A stretch of 17,517 bases of DNA from Linderina pennispora (taxonomy: Eukaryota; Kickxellomycota; Kickxellomycetes; Kickxellales; Kickxellaceae): positions 1 through 17,517 of the forward strand of contig NW_024468448.1 of the NCBI RefSeq assembly GCF_002104995.1, written 5' to 3'. The translations under genes and the position numbers were made by a program. Numbering within the stretch: the first letter of the stretch is position 1; each line of letters opens with the position of its first letter. The notes beneath the pieces are model-generated. The model made no database searches and was not told the origin of the DNA. It saw nothing but the letters and a program-made list of their open reading frames with translations. Below, piece after piece: positions 1 to 7,958 of the stretch.

Positions 1-2
1 AT

Positions 3-409
3 GCGCTGACCGACCAGTCTCTGGCAGAGATGGAGTACAGCGCATATGCCCGCGACCGCTACTCGGCGCGCCCGCGCTGGAACAACCGCAAGACCTTTGT
101 TGACGAGTCTGTCAGCGAAATAACTGCTGCTGGCAAGCAAGGAAGCAAGCGAAGCAGGCCAAGCAGGCGAAGCAGGCCAAAAATGCTGCGATGATGTCTC
201 CTGCCGCCTCTATGGAAGCCAGGGCCGAGTCCAAGCTGCGCACCATGTGCCCGCTGACTGACTGGCGCGAGACAAAGAACCTGCGCCTGCTGAACCTCGT
301 CCAGGACATTACTCCTCCAGATTTTGTCTCCATGATCATTACTGAGGTCGGAATGATCCCTACCACCAGTATTCCTGTCGTGCTGCGCGAGTACAAGAAC
401 CAGATGTAA
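3..409 (+). CDS. 3' end of an unidentified protein gene, with one frame break
   Basis: I do not recognise this protein. An open frame entering from the left edge (codons from base 3) runs to about base 140 with a natural composition (aromatic- and Arg-rich, for example [14 protein letters not shown]). From base 143 the sequence continues in another frame through a Lys-Gln-Ala repeat, then a well-ordered C-terminus containing [19 protein letters not shown] and ending EYKNQM before the TAA at 407-409. The two frames are best read as one protein: the copy of the repeat unit at 135-142 is 8 nt instead of 9, exactly where the frame changes. The 5' part of the gene lies outside the window. It could instead be spliced, but I see no GT-AG pair at the junction. 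The C-terminal coding character is convincing; the function is unknown. Confidence 0.5.
135..178 (+). repeat. 9-bp tandem repeat coding Lys-Gln-Ala
   Basis: Units of the form AAGCARGCS repeat at 143-151, 152-160, 161-169 and 170-178, each coding KQA in the frame of the downstream C-terminus. A preceding copy at 135-142 has only 8 bases. The missing base coincides with the shift between the upstream and downstream reading frames, so the repeat is the likely site of slippage, either in the genome or in sequencing/assembly. Confidence 0.8.
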
Positions 410-800
410 GCTGTCTTTTATACGTGGCTATCTTATTATTACAAATATCGGTGCTGGAAGTATAGCGGCGCATGCCAGATACCCAGAGGTGCACCAGTGC
501 CAACCCCTGGCGCTGGCGTGGACTCTGGGTCCGCAGACATGAGTCTCTGAGGGCGAGCAATGGCCTTTCCTCCTAGCGCATTGTCTTCATTAAACAGATA
601 AACCACTGCTGTGCTGGAAGAACCAAGAGGCTAGCGCGTCAGATGCATAGTCCTTGATTTCTCTTTCCATTCATTGTGTAAAATATCTATAAGTTTAATT
701 TCTAAAGCACCCAAGCATATATAGCCACACATATTCACACGCGCACCCTGAAACCAACAAACGGGCTGTCAGATAACTGATATATAACATAGGTAATGTA
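410..800. other. AT-rich intergenic region, no gene seen
   Basis: This stretch follows the TAA of the first gene and precedes exon-like minus-strand sequence. Composition drops from GC-rich coding to AT-rich, with several TATA-like runs between about 680 and 800. I see no convincing open frame, RNA gene or repeat. It probably holds 3' flanks of two convergent genes. Confidence 0.5.
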
Positions 801-2160
801 TTAAGAACATACCACCCTATGGTCTATTGCAAGGTTTGAGATTGTGGATATGAGGATTTTCCAGCATTGTTTTATGGTCAAAGCGGTTCTTAACTTCTTG
901 AAGGTGAGATCCCAGGATAGTGACTTCTGTTGACATTCGGGGTCCGGAGTCCCCCGCGCCACCATAGACAAGGCCGAAACGCATACGTACAAAGGCCCAG
1001 ACAGACGACCAGCCCTCCTTCTTCCCCTCAGTCACATTTTGAGAAGTTATTTTTTCCATATACTCGGATGGCCACTCATCCCCTAGGTTAACAAAGTTAC
1101 CAACTTGCTTATTGAGTCTGAGGTTGCACATATGCCATTTTTGATTGCACCAAATGCCGAGCATATAGAGAACCGCTACAACCCGTACAGCTTCGGTCAG
1201 TCTCTGCCGTCTATCATCCCGCTAAACCATTCAAACCCGCGGTTTCGTCATCTAATCATAAAAAGATTTCATGTCTACCTTCAGCGAGTTCCAGCAGATC
1301 ATGACCCATTTCTCGATGCCCACTAGGATTGGAATCGAAGAGGTCGGATCCAACGAAGGATATTGAATCAATATATAGGATGGAGAAAGTAGTTAGACTG
1401 ATGAGGGGACTCCCGATCTTTAGTACTAGTTTGGTACAGATTGATTTGGAGAGCTGGTGGGCTGTCAATTCGCTGACGATCGTCGCTATTTCGAAGCTGC
1501 CTTCCCTCAGGATGGTCGCTGTGGAGAATGCCCATGGAGTGCTGAGTTCATATAAGGGGGGAATTGATAGATCGGTATACGGTGAGTATCGCGATAGCCT
1601 GAGCCGACCGCTGTTCGGTTTCAATAGCTGCTAACAGGTGCGCCTTTGTTTCTGTTTTGCAATACACTTGCCTATAACTTTTTGTGCCTCTATACCCGTG
1701 TACCTTGTGCTGCTACATGGGTAGGCGTGTGGGTGTTAAAAGAAATTGGAGCAAGTTAAACTTCAAAGATGGAAGGAAGGAATGGAAAGAGATATGGAAA
1801 ATGTAGCTAAAACTACGACTCACTAGAATTACTCCACTCGCAATGCAAACTCGGCTGCTAGTCGGCATTGTTTGACACGCCGATAAAAGCATCATGGCGA
1901 ACTGGTAATTTATTTGACTGGTGGACCATCAAAATGTGAAGGAGCTAAGACGAATAGCGTTTGTAATATATGGCTCCAGGTCCGATTTTACCAATGCTTT
2001 GAAGATGTATATTTGTAACCCTAGGATCTGAATCTATCGACCAAAAGAGAGAATGTTGTTTTAAGAGTTTACTGAGCGAGTCACGCATACTCACTGTGAG
2101 GCTCAAAACAGCCTGAATCTTTTCAGTCAATGATAAATGCTCTAGTGGACGGTCCGACAC
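801..2160 (-). CDS. Unresolved multi-exon gene or gene remnant, product unknown
   Basis: Several minus-strand pieces look coding and are separated by intron-like sequence. Going 5' to 3': an exon ending near 2095 (EKIQAVLSLT) followed by a 61-nt intron-like segment 2094-2034 (GTGAGT to GATAG); hydrophobic sequence downstream of 2033 (IQILGLQIYIFKAL); possible introns 1991-1902 and 1823-1631; a block from about 1630 to 1440 (TIVSELTAHQLSKSI); a piece containing GIEKWVMICWNSLK ending at 1279; a 57-nt intron 1278-1222; and a last open block 1221-817 with a possible membrane segment (VRVVAVLYMLGIW) and a C-terminus ending PHIHNLKPCNRP. The phase between the 1440 and 1279 pieces is unsettled, and no start codon is certain. 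The C-terminal pattern (L-x-x-VK-x-x-FD, then NP) faintly recalls berberine-bridge oxidases, but no FAD-binding motif is visible upstream. It may be a fast-evolving gene or a decaying one. Confidence 0.3.
2034..2094 (-). other. Probable 61-nt spliceosomal intron
   Basis: On the minus strand a GTGAGT donor begins at 2094 and a GATAG acceptor ends at 2034. It has a pyrimidine-rich 3' half. Joining the flanks keeps a frame open and replaces a low-quality run with a hydrophobic, helix-like segment. Its length is close to that of the lipase intron. Confidence 0.45.
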
Positions 2161-2221
2161 TTCTTGGACTATAAAATCTTATATATAGGTAAAGATATAG
2201 TGGAGGTGTTATTTCCATTTT

Positions 2222-3216
2222 CTAGTGAGTGATATACGCCTTAATGTATTCGGATTCGCCAAACCAGTCTGTTTCTGGATAACGCGAGTGGTCAGGAATA
2301 CTGTAGTTTCCAATTGGCACTAGGTCGGAGCACTTTGTATTCTCCCCATTCCTGCCGCAAAACAGTATCTGGCTATTGTGGACCCACACTTCTTCTGAAA
2401 AGTGCCTGTAGTTGAGCCAGCGGAACGGGATGTGTGGAACCATGTCACATTCGTATACCATCCGGAAAATCGGCAGTTTCAATTTGTCGACCCTGCTTGC
2501 CCACTCGTCATTGCCGATTCTCGGCTGCCCGTATGTGTAGATATGCATTCTCGGCTTCAAGTCAGGTCTCCGGTTCAGTAAATCTACAGCACACATCACT
2601 GTCTCGGCGCCGCCGAGCGAGTGCCCAGTGAACACAATCCGATGATCAGGGTACATCTGGGCGAGCCTGGTAATCTCCGATGTGACATTGTGCGCGACAG
2701 ACAGATAGGAGCTGAGAAATCCATGGTGTACGAGAGAGCCTGGGAAGTGTGGTGGCCAGGGGTCCTGCACGAACTCGGCATCTTGGATCCAGTCGTCGGT
2801 GTCTTTAGTGCCCCGGAATGATATTACCAGGAGTTTGGAGTTGGAGTTGCGTCCGATATACCCGACGCTTATTGGTGCTTGACTGCGCCATCTGTACTCG
2901 ATCTCGGTTCCGTGTGTCTCTGGCGTCTCGCAGCTGCCCTTGCAGTTCCACAGAGACCCAACTGTGTATGCAGCGTGCGAGTAACTACGCGTACATTGAC
3001 AGTCAGGAATAATTCAAGCTAATGGCTGACTCACGTATCACATACTTACTATGCAAATGTCTTGAATGCTGATTTCAGGTCATGGCTCTGCTTTTCAAGT
3101 ACTGTGTACGCTTTGGTGACAGGTCCAAGCGGTATGTACGATTTAGGCTTACTACCGGTGTCTTTCGCAGGTACTACTGGCAAGCAGAGTGCGACTGCTG
3201 CGCTTGCAAGCTTCAT
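2222..3216 (-). CDS. Secreted class 3 lipase (triacylglycerol lipase family), two exons
   Basis: Predicted extracellular lipase hydrolysing ester bonds of acylglycerols. Exon 1 is 3216-3050 and exon 2 is 2984-2222, giving 309 residues; the splice restores one frame across the whole Lipase_3 fold. The ATG at 3216 opens a short signal peptide (MKLASAAVALCLPVVPA). Exon 2 contains the strand ahead of the oxyanion region (LLVISFRGT), the nucleophile elbow GHSLGG with Ser178, Asp236 in ECDMVPHIPF and His288 in IPDHSRY. Spacings Ser to Asp (58) and Ser to His (110) agree with the Rhizomucor miehei lipase triad. Cysteines near residue 70 and in the C-terminal third could form disulphides, as in secreted relatives. 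A feruloyl esterase activity is possible within the same fold. It lies on the same strand as RPN6, 370 bp downstream, with no functional link visible. Confidence 0.92.
2985..3049 (-). other. 65-nt intron of the lipase gene
   Basis: The donor is GTAAGT from 3049 downward and the acceptor is CGTAG ending at 2985, with a CTGAC branch-site-like motif about 20 nt before the acceptor. Splicing joins exon 1 (ending FKTFA plus two bases) to exon 2 (YYSHAAYTVGSLW), which recreates the conserved start of the lipase domain. Unspliced, exon 1 meets a TAG immediately. Confidence 0.88.
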
Positions 3217-3586
3217 CCGCGGCTAAGAAAACCCAGGCTGTAGTCGTTGAGGAGTAGATGAATTAGGAGGGTAGTCCTAGTAGAGCTGGAAAAGTATAGG
3301 GCAGAAAACGCAAGAAAAATGCAAAACTCCCCACTGCTACATCGTGCAATAAACTACCACTTGCTTCTTCTTATGTATACTGCTGTGAGAGAGGCTATCC
3401 AGCACCTATGTATGGCAAATGTGCTCAATTCAATGGTGGCGATAATGCATGGACAAACTTCGCTGGAGCAATAAGGCCTACATGGTGAGAGCGCCACACA
3501 TGGGGTTGCACAGGCTCATAAACCAGTGTAAACGAGGTCACATTTTTAAAAGACTTGGAAATGGTAGAATGTGTGTATTATCGTGC
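3217..3586. promoter_or_regulatory. Lipase promoter plus RPN6 3' flank
   Basis: This 370-bp gap separates the RPN6 stop from the lipase start, both on the minus strand. Close to the lipase ATG the minus strand is pyrimidine-rich, with a TATACTTT-like element around 3290-3297, some 75 bp upstream of the ATG. No other gene, repeat or clear polyadenylation hexamer is visible. Confidence 0.45.
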
Positions 3587-4909
3587 TCAGAGCGCCGATG
3601 CCTTCTCGTACAGCGACTCAACGACCAGACCAAGACTCTTGATGGTGTCGAGGGTGGCATCATACGTGAGGTCACGCTTGGGCTCCTCGAAGATAACAAG
3701 GCAGCCATTGCCCTGGTCCAGGATACCGTGGAAGACCTTGTCGAGGATCATCTGGCTCAGCTTCTTCTCAACCACGCGGATGGGCAGGCCAATCAGCTCC
3801 GAAATGTGTGCAATCTCGACCTTCGAATACGGCTCAATTAGGCGCACGAGGTTCTGCTCCATCAAGGTGTCGTAGAGCGTGGTCAGATGGGTGCGAATCA
3901 GCTCATCCGATTGCAGCTCGTTGCGGAAGGTGGACAGGGCCTTCTCAAAGTCGGCAAGCGACCGCTGCTTCTGTGCCTTGGCCACAGCCTGCAGTGCCAC
4001 AACCACCTGGCGGTCGCGGAACTTTGACGCGGTCTTTCCGGTAGCCAGCAGCGCGGCCAGTTCATCGGGCTGCTGCAGCATGATCTTGCACAGAATCATA
4101 TACGCAAATGCCTGCAGCTGCCGCGTCTCGACCTCAGCGGCGGACAGGCCAGTCTGAAGCGAGTTGTTGTCCTTTGACGACGTGGCTACGTCCTTGGGCG
4201 ATACATACACGGCCAAACCTTCCATGGTTTCAAAGAAATACGAGTACGCAGTCTTAAAGTCGCCCTCCTCGGCATGCAGAATGCCTGACTGCAGATCGAG
4301 CTGCGCCTGGAGTGGCGGCGGGGTGTAGATGCTGTTGGCTGACGTGCGCGCGGACGTCAACGCAGCACGCGACTTGGCCAGGTTCTTCAGGGCCATATAC
4401 ACGCGGCTCTCCAGCAGATGCACCTCGACCAGCTGCATCTTGTCGTCCAGCTTCTTGAGCTCGGCCAGAAGCTGTGCAATGAGCGCCAGTGCCTCGGTGT
4501 ACATCTGGTTGTCCAGGTACAGCGACGCCAGGCGGGTCTCCAGGGCCTGGCGCAGGTACTCGCGGTTCTCATCCTTTGCCCACGCAATCATGCTCTGGCA
4601 TGTCATTATCTGCGGCTGCTGGCCGCCCTGGATACCCGAAAACCGGTCGACCAGGGTGCGGATGATCTTTGAGGATTTGGCTTTCGACACCGACACCAGG
4701 TAGGACTGCGAGTCGTTGATCAGTTTGGTCAGCGCCGCCGCGTCCTGCATCTGCTCAAAAAGGGCCGCCAGCGACAGCAGCGCAGTCTCTCGCTCAGCCA
4801 CTGTTACCGCACTCGACTTGTCTGCGAAGAGGACAGAGCTGAACAGGGCCGCTGCCTGCTGTGGTGACTCCTTGGCCAAATTCTGCGCCTGCTCCAACTG
4901 TGCTGCCAT
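3587..4909 (-). CDS. RPN6: 26S proteasome regulatory subunit Rpn6 (PSMD11)
   Basis: Non-ATPase subunit of the 19S lid; in the family Rpn6 clamps lid, base and 20S core together. The single-exon frame gives 440 residues, against about 422 in human and 434 in yeast, so it is full length. An N-terminal helical-repeat solenoid spans about 1-310 (REYLRQALETRLASLYLDNQ is typical). The C-terminal PCI domain spans about 315-410, with the family signatures RSLADFEKAL at 316-325, KLSQMILDKVFHGILDQG at 383-400 and a final helix ending LVVESLYEKASAL. An extra segment of about 25 residues (near 241-266, Ser/Gln/Glu-rich) sits before the helix AYMILCKIML and is absent from the human protein as I know it. 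It is transcribed divergently from RPN7 across a 357-bp shared promoter, suggesting coordinated expression. Confidence 0.97.
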   Translation of the reverse strand: MAAQLEQAQNLAKESPQQAAALFSSVLFADKSSAVTVAERETALLSLAALFEQMQDAAALTKLINDSQSYLVSVSKAKSSKIIRTLVDRFSGIQGGQQPQIMTCQSMIAWAKDENREYLRQALETRLASLYLDNQMYTEALALIAQLLAELKKLDDKMQLVEVHLLESRVYMALKNLAKSRAALTSARTSANSIYTPPPLQAQLDLQSGILHAEEGDFKTAYSYFFETMEGLAVYVSPKDVATSSKDNNSLQTGLSAAEVETRQLQAFAYMILCKIMLQQPDELAALLATGKTASKFRDRQVVVALQAVAKAQKQRSLADFEKALSTFRNELQSDELIRTHLTTLYDTLMEQNLVRLIEPYSKVEIAHISELIGLPIRVVEKKLSQMILDKVFHGILDQGNGCLVIFEEPKRDLTYDATLDTIKSLGLVVESLYEKASAL

Positions 4910-5266
4910 GTCTGTTCGTTTTTTGTCTGGCGTTAAAATCAGCTAATTAGTAAAATCTCTGCTGGTGCAAAAAGGAGAATATAGGTGGGATTGCAAGGAG
5001 AAGAGGAGGCCGCGCATTTGGCTAGTCGTTGTCGTAGTCGTCAACACGCTCGGTGCGAGGGAAAGCGGCTCAGCGAGGCATTGCGTGGACAGTCTTGATC
5101 CGCGATCAGCCAGCAGATCTGTGACGCAATACACGCGTGTGGGCTTTTGGAGAACTTGGCTCTTGTCTCTTTAACTACACAATTCGGCTCTCTTCTTATT
5201 ATACGCTGCCAAATTATACACTACCACACAACAATTGGGTTTTCTATTGCATTTTGTTACTGAGCA
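4910..5266. promoter_or_regulatory. Shared bidirectional promoter of RPN6 and RPN7
   Basis: The 357 bp between the two start codons must hold the 5' flanks of both genes. The middle contains a nested set of symmetric sites: ATTGCGT at 5080-5086 and its reverse complement ACGCAAT at 5124-5130 (extended TGACGCAAT at 5122-5130), flanking the palindrome TGATCCGCGATCA at 5096-5108. Next to it is the perfect 10-bp palindrome ACACGCGTGT at 5131-5140. I looked for the yeast Rpn4 site (PACE, GGTGGCAAA) on both strands and found no exact copy. The RPN7-proximal part is AT- and pyrimidine-rich. Binding factors are unknown. Confidence 0.75.
5131..5140. promoter_or_regulatory. Perfect palindrome with an MCB-like ACGCGT core
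   Basis: ACACGCGTGT is its own reverse complement and contains ACGCGT, the core bound by MBF/Swi6-type cell-cycle factors in yeasts. It lies about 130 bp upstream of the RPN7 start and 220 bp from the RPN6 start. Its function here is inferred only from the motif. Confidence 0.4.
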
Positions 5267-6433
5267 ATGTCGGAGGAAACTGCTGTATTCGCCAAAAAGC
5301 CAGAGCTGTCGCTTGCGCAACACAGATTCGCACTGCTGAACAGCGCACCAGAGCAGCGCCAGGAGCATGCGCAGGCACTTATCGAGGGCATCAAGGCCGA
5401 CAAGATGGTGGCATTCTATAAGAAGCTAGTGGCAGAGAATGCGCTGCCAGAGGATGCGGCTCTGGTGAAGGAGCTGGAGGCTGCATACACGGCCGAGCTG
5501 GCATCTCTCGACAAGAACATTGAGGAGGCAAAGGAGGAGCACGGTGAGCTGGAACAGAACGAGAGCAGCATCCACCGGGCAGTGTTCCTGGCGCAGATCG
5601 GGTCCGAGGAGAAGGCGCAGGCGGAGTACGAGGAGATCCTGAACCGCCCGACAACGACGCTGAACCAGAAGCTGGATATCGTGTTTGGCAAGCTGCGACT
5701 CAGCATGTTCTACGACCGGCCGCACCAGGTGCAGAGGGAGCTGGAGCGGGCAAGCGAGCTGATCGACCGCGGTGGCGATTGGGACCGGCGCAACCGGCTC
5801 AAGGCGTACGAGTGTGTGTGGCGCGCGAGCCAGCGGCAGTTCAAGGAGGCGAGCCAGCTGTTTATCGACTGCTTGAGCACGTACGCGAGCCCCGAGCTGA
5901 TGTCGCTGACGGACTTTGTCTGCCATGGTGCGCTAGCGTGTGCGGTGGTGCTGCCGCGTGGCGACCTGAAGAAGAAGGTCATTGACGCGCCCGAGGTTGT
6001 TGAGGTCATCCACCACATCCCAAATGTCGAGCGTCTGATGCGTGCGCTGTTCGACTGCCGCTACGCCGACTTCTTCCGCGCGCTGGCCGGCGTCGAGACT
6101 GACCACCTGAATGTGTCGCGGTATCTGTACGCCCACCGTCGCTTCTACACACGCGAGATGCGCATCCGTGCCTACGCCCAGCACCTCGAGTCGTACCTGT
6201 CGCTGACCATCAAGTCCATGGCCGAGGCATTCGGTGTCAGCGAGGAGTTCATCGACAAGGAGCTGGCTCGGTTCATTGCTGCTGGCCGCCTTCACTGCGT
6301 CATCGACAAGGTCGGCGGGATCGTCGAGACGAACCGCCCCGACACTAAGAACGAGCAGTACCAGGCCACCATCAAGCAGGGCGATTTGCTGCTCAACCGC
6401 GTGCAGAAGCTGTCGGGCATCATCAGCGTCTAA
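5267..6433 (+). CDS. RPN7: 26S proteasome regulatory subunit Rpn7 (PSMD6)
   Basis: Lid subunit of the 19S particle, a PCI-domain scaffold next to Rpn6 and Rpn3 in the lid horseshoe. The intact single-exon frame gives 388 residues, nearly the same as human PSMD6 (389). The N-terminal acidic/coiled helix is at about 75-100. The family block GGDWDRRNRLKAYE is at 169-182. The PCI winged-helix region includes MAEAFGVSEEFIDKELARFI (318-337), AAGRLHCVIDKV (338-349) and VETNRPDTKN (353-362). The C-terminal helix QGDLLLNRVQKLSGIISV is the lid-assembly helix shared by the family. The first ATG after an AT-rich leader is used, and no upstream in-frame start competes. It shares its promoter with RPN6 and ends 66 bp from the stop codon of the convergent zinc-finger gene. 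Confidence 0.97.
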   Translation: MSEETAVFAKKPELSLAQHRFALLNSAPEQRQEHAQALIEGIKADKMVAFYKKLVAENALPEDAALVKELEAAYTAELASLDKNIEEAKEEHGELEQNESSIHRAVFLAQIGSEEKAQAEYEEILNRPTTTLNQKLDIVFGKLRLSMFYDRPHQVQRELERASELIDRGGDWDRRNRLKAYECVWRASQRQFKEASQLFIDCLSTYASPELMSLTDFVCHGALACAVVLPRGDLKKKVIDAPEVVEVIHHIPNVERLMRALFDCRYADFFRALAGVETDHLNVSRYLYAHRRFYTREMRIRAYAQHLESYLSLTIKSMAEAFGVSEEFIDKELARFIAAGRLHCVIDKVGGIVETNRPDTKNEQYQATIKQGDLLLNRVQKLSGIISV

Positions 6434-6499
6434 GAGTTTATTAGGTTACTTTTTGGGCTCCGTTTTAAGAAGTGAAAAAAAGCCGCCGTCTCTGCCCTG

Positions 6500-7300
6500 C
6501 TACCGCTTTTGCCGTGCCGATGACAGAGTCGTGGGCGGCATGCTGTTGTGGTTGTATGGGTTGTGGTTCGGATGTACGATGATGGGAAACATTGGCACTG
6601 ACGATGGCTGCACTGGCTGCACTGGCTGTTGCTGCTGCTGCTGTTGCTGTCGCATACGCTGCTGGGCCAAGACAATTGGTGACAGGACCTCTTCAGGCGA
6701 GTCGGAAGCCTTTCGCGTGCTACTCCTCCGGTTTGGGCGGGTGGCGCCTGGCGAGTTATCGATATTGTGTACCTTTCGCATATGAGTCTTCAGATTGCCT
6801 GCCTGCGTAAACGCCTTCTGGCACTCGACAACCAGGCACTTGAACGGCCGATCGCCAGTATGTCGTCTCTCATGCGTGCGCATATTACCCAGCTGCGTGA
6901 ACGCCTTTCCGCACCCAGGAAACCCACACACATACGGCCTGTACCCAGTATGCGACCTGATGTGGATGTTGAGGTGGGCGCGCTGATAAAACACCTTGCC
7001 ACAGCCCTCCACGGTGCAGATGAACTGTCTCCTCCGTCCACCGGCGTCTTCGCTGGCGTCGTGTGCGATCTGGTCGACAATGCGCTGGTACTCGGAGCTG
7101 AGGGCCGCGCTCTGCGTGTTTTGTGTATCATCACGGCGTGGCCGGCCGCGGCGGATCTTGGTCGCAACAATCAACGACGACGGGATGTGCGGCGCAATGG
7201 GGCTCGGGTCGCTGCTTTCGAGGCTGGAGGATCGTTGTACGGTGGACGCGGCAGCTACCAGGCTGTTGAGCGAGGGCGTGGTTTTGACTCTGGGCGACAT
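6500..7300 (-). CDS. C2H2 zinc-finger transcription factor with AT-hook and polyglutamine
   Basis: Probable nuclear DNA-binding regulator of 266 residues. An AT-hook core (RRGRPRR) lies at 50-56, followed by three consecutive C2H2 fingers: C95/C100/H113/H117, C125/C130/H143/H147 and C155/C160/H173/H178. They are joined by TGEKP-type linkers (HTGYRP, HTGDRP). Fingers 2 and 3 have near-identical recognition helices (TQLGNMRTH, TQAGNLKTH), so they should read similar triplets; the last finger has a four-residue His spacing. After the fingers come a basic stretch with SP sites, then Q218-Q225 encoded by a CAG/CTG-type run, and a Pro/Asn/His-rich tail. The N-terminus is Ser-rich. It belongs to the broad fungal AZF1-like C2H2 class. 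It is unlike yeast Rpn4, so control of the adjacent proteasome genes is not implied by sequence. The ATG at 7300 is the first in frame. Confidence 0.9.
   Translation of the reverse strand: MSPRVKTTPSLNSLVAAASTVQRSSSLESSDPSPIAPHIPSSLIVATKIRRGRPRRDDTQNTQSAALSSEYQRIVDQIAHDASEDAGGRRRQFICTVEGCGKVFYQRAHLNIHIRSHTGYRPYVCGFPGCGKAFTQLGNMRTHERRHTGDRPFKCLVVECQKAFTQAGNLKTHMRKVHNIDNSPGATRPNRRSSTRKASDSPEEVLSPIVLAQQRMRQQQQQQQQPVQPVQPSSVPMFPIIVHPNHNPYNHNSMPPTTLSSARQKR
6616..6655. repeat. CTG-rich microsatellite coding polyglutamine and PVQPVQP
   Basis: Plus-strand tandem TGCACTGGC copies are followed by GCTGCTGCTGCTGTTGCTG. On the minus strand they code the Q-run and VQP repeat of the zinc-finger protein. 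Length polymorphism between strains is likely. Confidence 0.75.
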
Positions 7301-7958
7301 TGCAGACTGCGAGATAAAAAATATAATTTTCGTTATAGAAAGGGAGCGCCTGAGAAGAAAAAAAAAAGAAGCTGCTAGCGTTGCTCGTTTCTTTTTTTTT
7401 TTTTCTCGCTCAGGGTCAACACGACCAGCCGTGATTGGATGATCCGGGTTTGATCAGCACTTGTGGTTGGCTGCTTTTGGAAATAGCCTGGCCGAATGCC
7501 ATATAGCGCTTGATAGCCCCTGTATGTCTGCGTGCCTGCGGGGAGCACTAGTGGCATTTGCACCATTCGGCAGGCTCGCCACAAAATGCTCTCCGAGCCG
7601 GGGGTGGTCGAGTGATGAACAAGGGGGGTGGCAGTGCGAGCCGCAGGGGGTAAATGCAAATATACTGAAACGGCGGTTCAGAAAAGCGAGAATAGCTGCC
7701 ATACTCAGCAGCATACGGCCAAAAGCATCCGAAATCCGGTTTTCGCTTGCCGGGATGTGGTAGCCTGCTGGCCAGCGCCTCCTACACTTGCAAGCCCGTA
7801 CGCCTTTTTCCTGCTCAGGCTGCAGCTGGAGGCCGTGAAAGGGTCAGAAATAAAGGGCTGCAAGGCTGGGCATGGGGCTGGGCTCAGGTCCATCACCACT
7901 TTTTCTCCCAACTCTGTACACTTTGGAAACACAACACTTACACCACTGCTCGCTGTAC
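7301..7958. promoter_or_regulatory. Divergent promoter region between zinc-finger and F-box-like genes
   Basis: The 658 bp lie between divergent start codons. Close to the zinc-finger start there is an A10 run (7358-7367) and a T13 run (7392-7404) about 25 bp apart. Such tracts usually exclude nucleosomes and could also pair as an inverted repeat. Several frames stay open by chance here (for example 7461-7763), but their composition is not protein-like. The flank before 7959 is pyrimidine/CA-rich. I see no RNA gene. Confidence 0.5.
7358..7404. repeat. A-run/T-run pair near the zinc-finger start
   Basis: Ten A (7358-7367) and thirteen T (7392-7404) flank a 24-bp spacer. The arms are mutually complementary with their GAAG/CTC-like edges. 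This is either a poly(dA:dT) promoter element or a weak hairpin; homopolymers of this length are also prone to sequencing error. Confidence 0.6.

Noticed and set aside
1329-1634. Plus-strand frame with plausible composition
   Set aside because: The opposite strand fits better with flanking splice sites and downstream exon-like blocks, though this is not certain.
4910-5266. Yeast-type Rpn4/PACE site (GGTGGCAAA) in the proteasome promoter
   Set aside because: Only weak partial matches (for example GGTGCAAAA near 4964) were found; none has the full core.
7872-7958. Earlier start for the F-box-like protein
   Set aside because: The extension is unpatterned, and the F-box motif begins right after the ATG at 7959.
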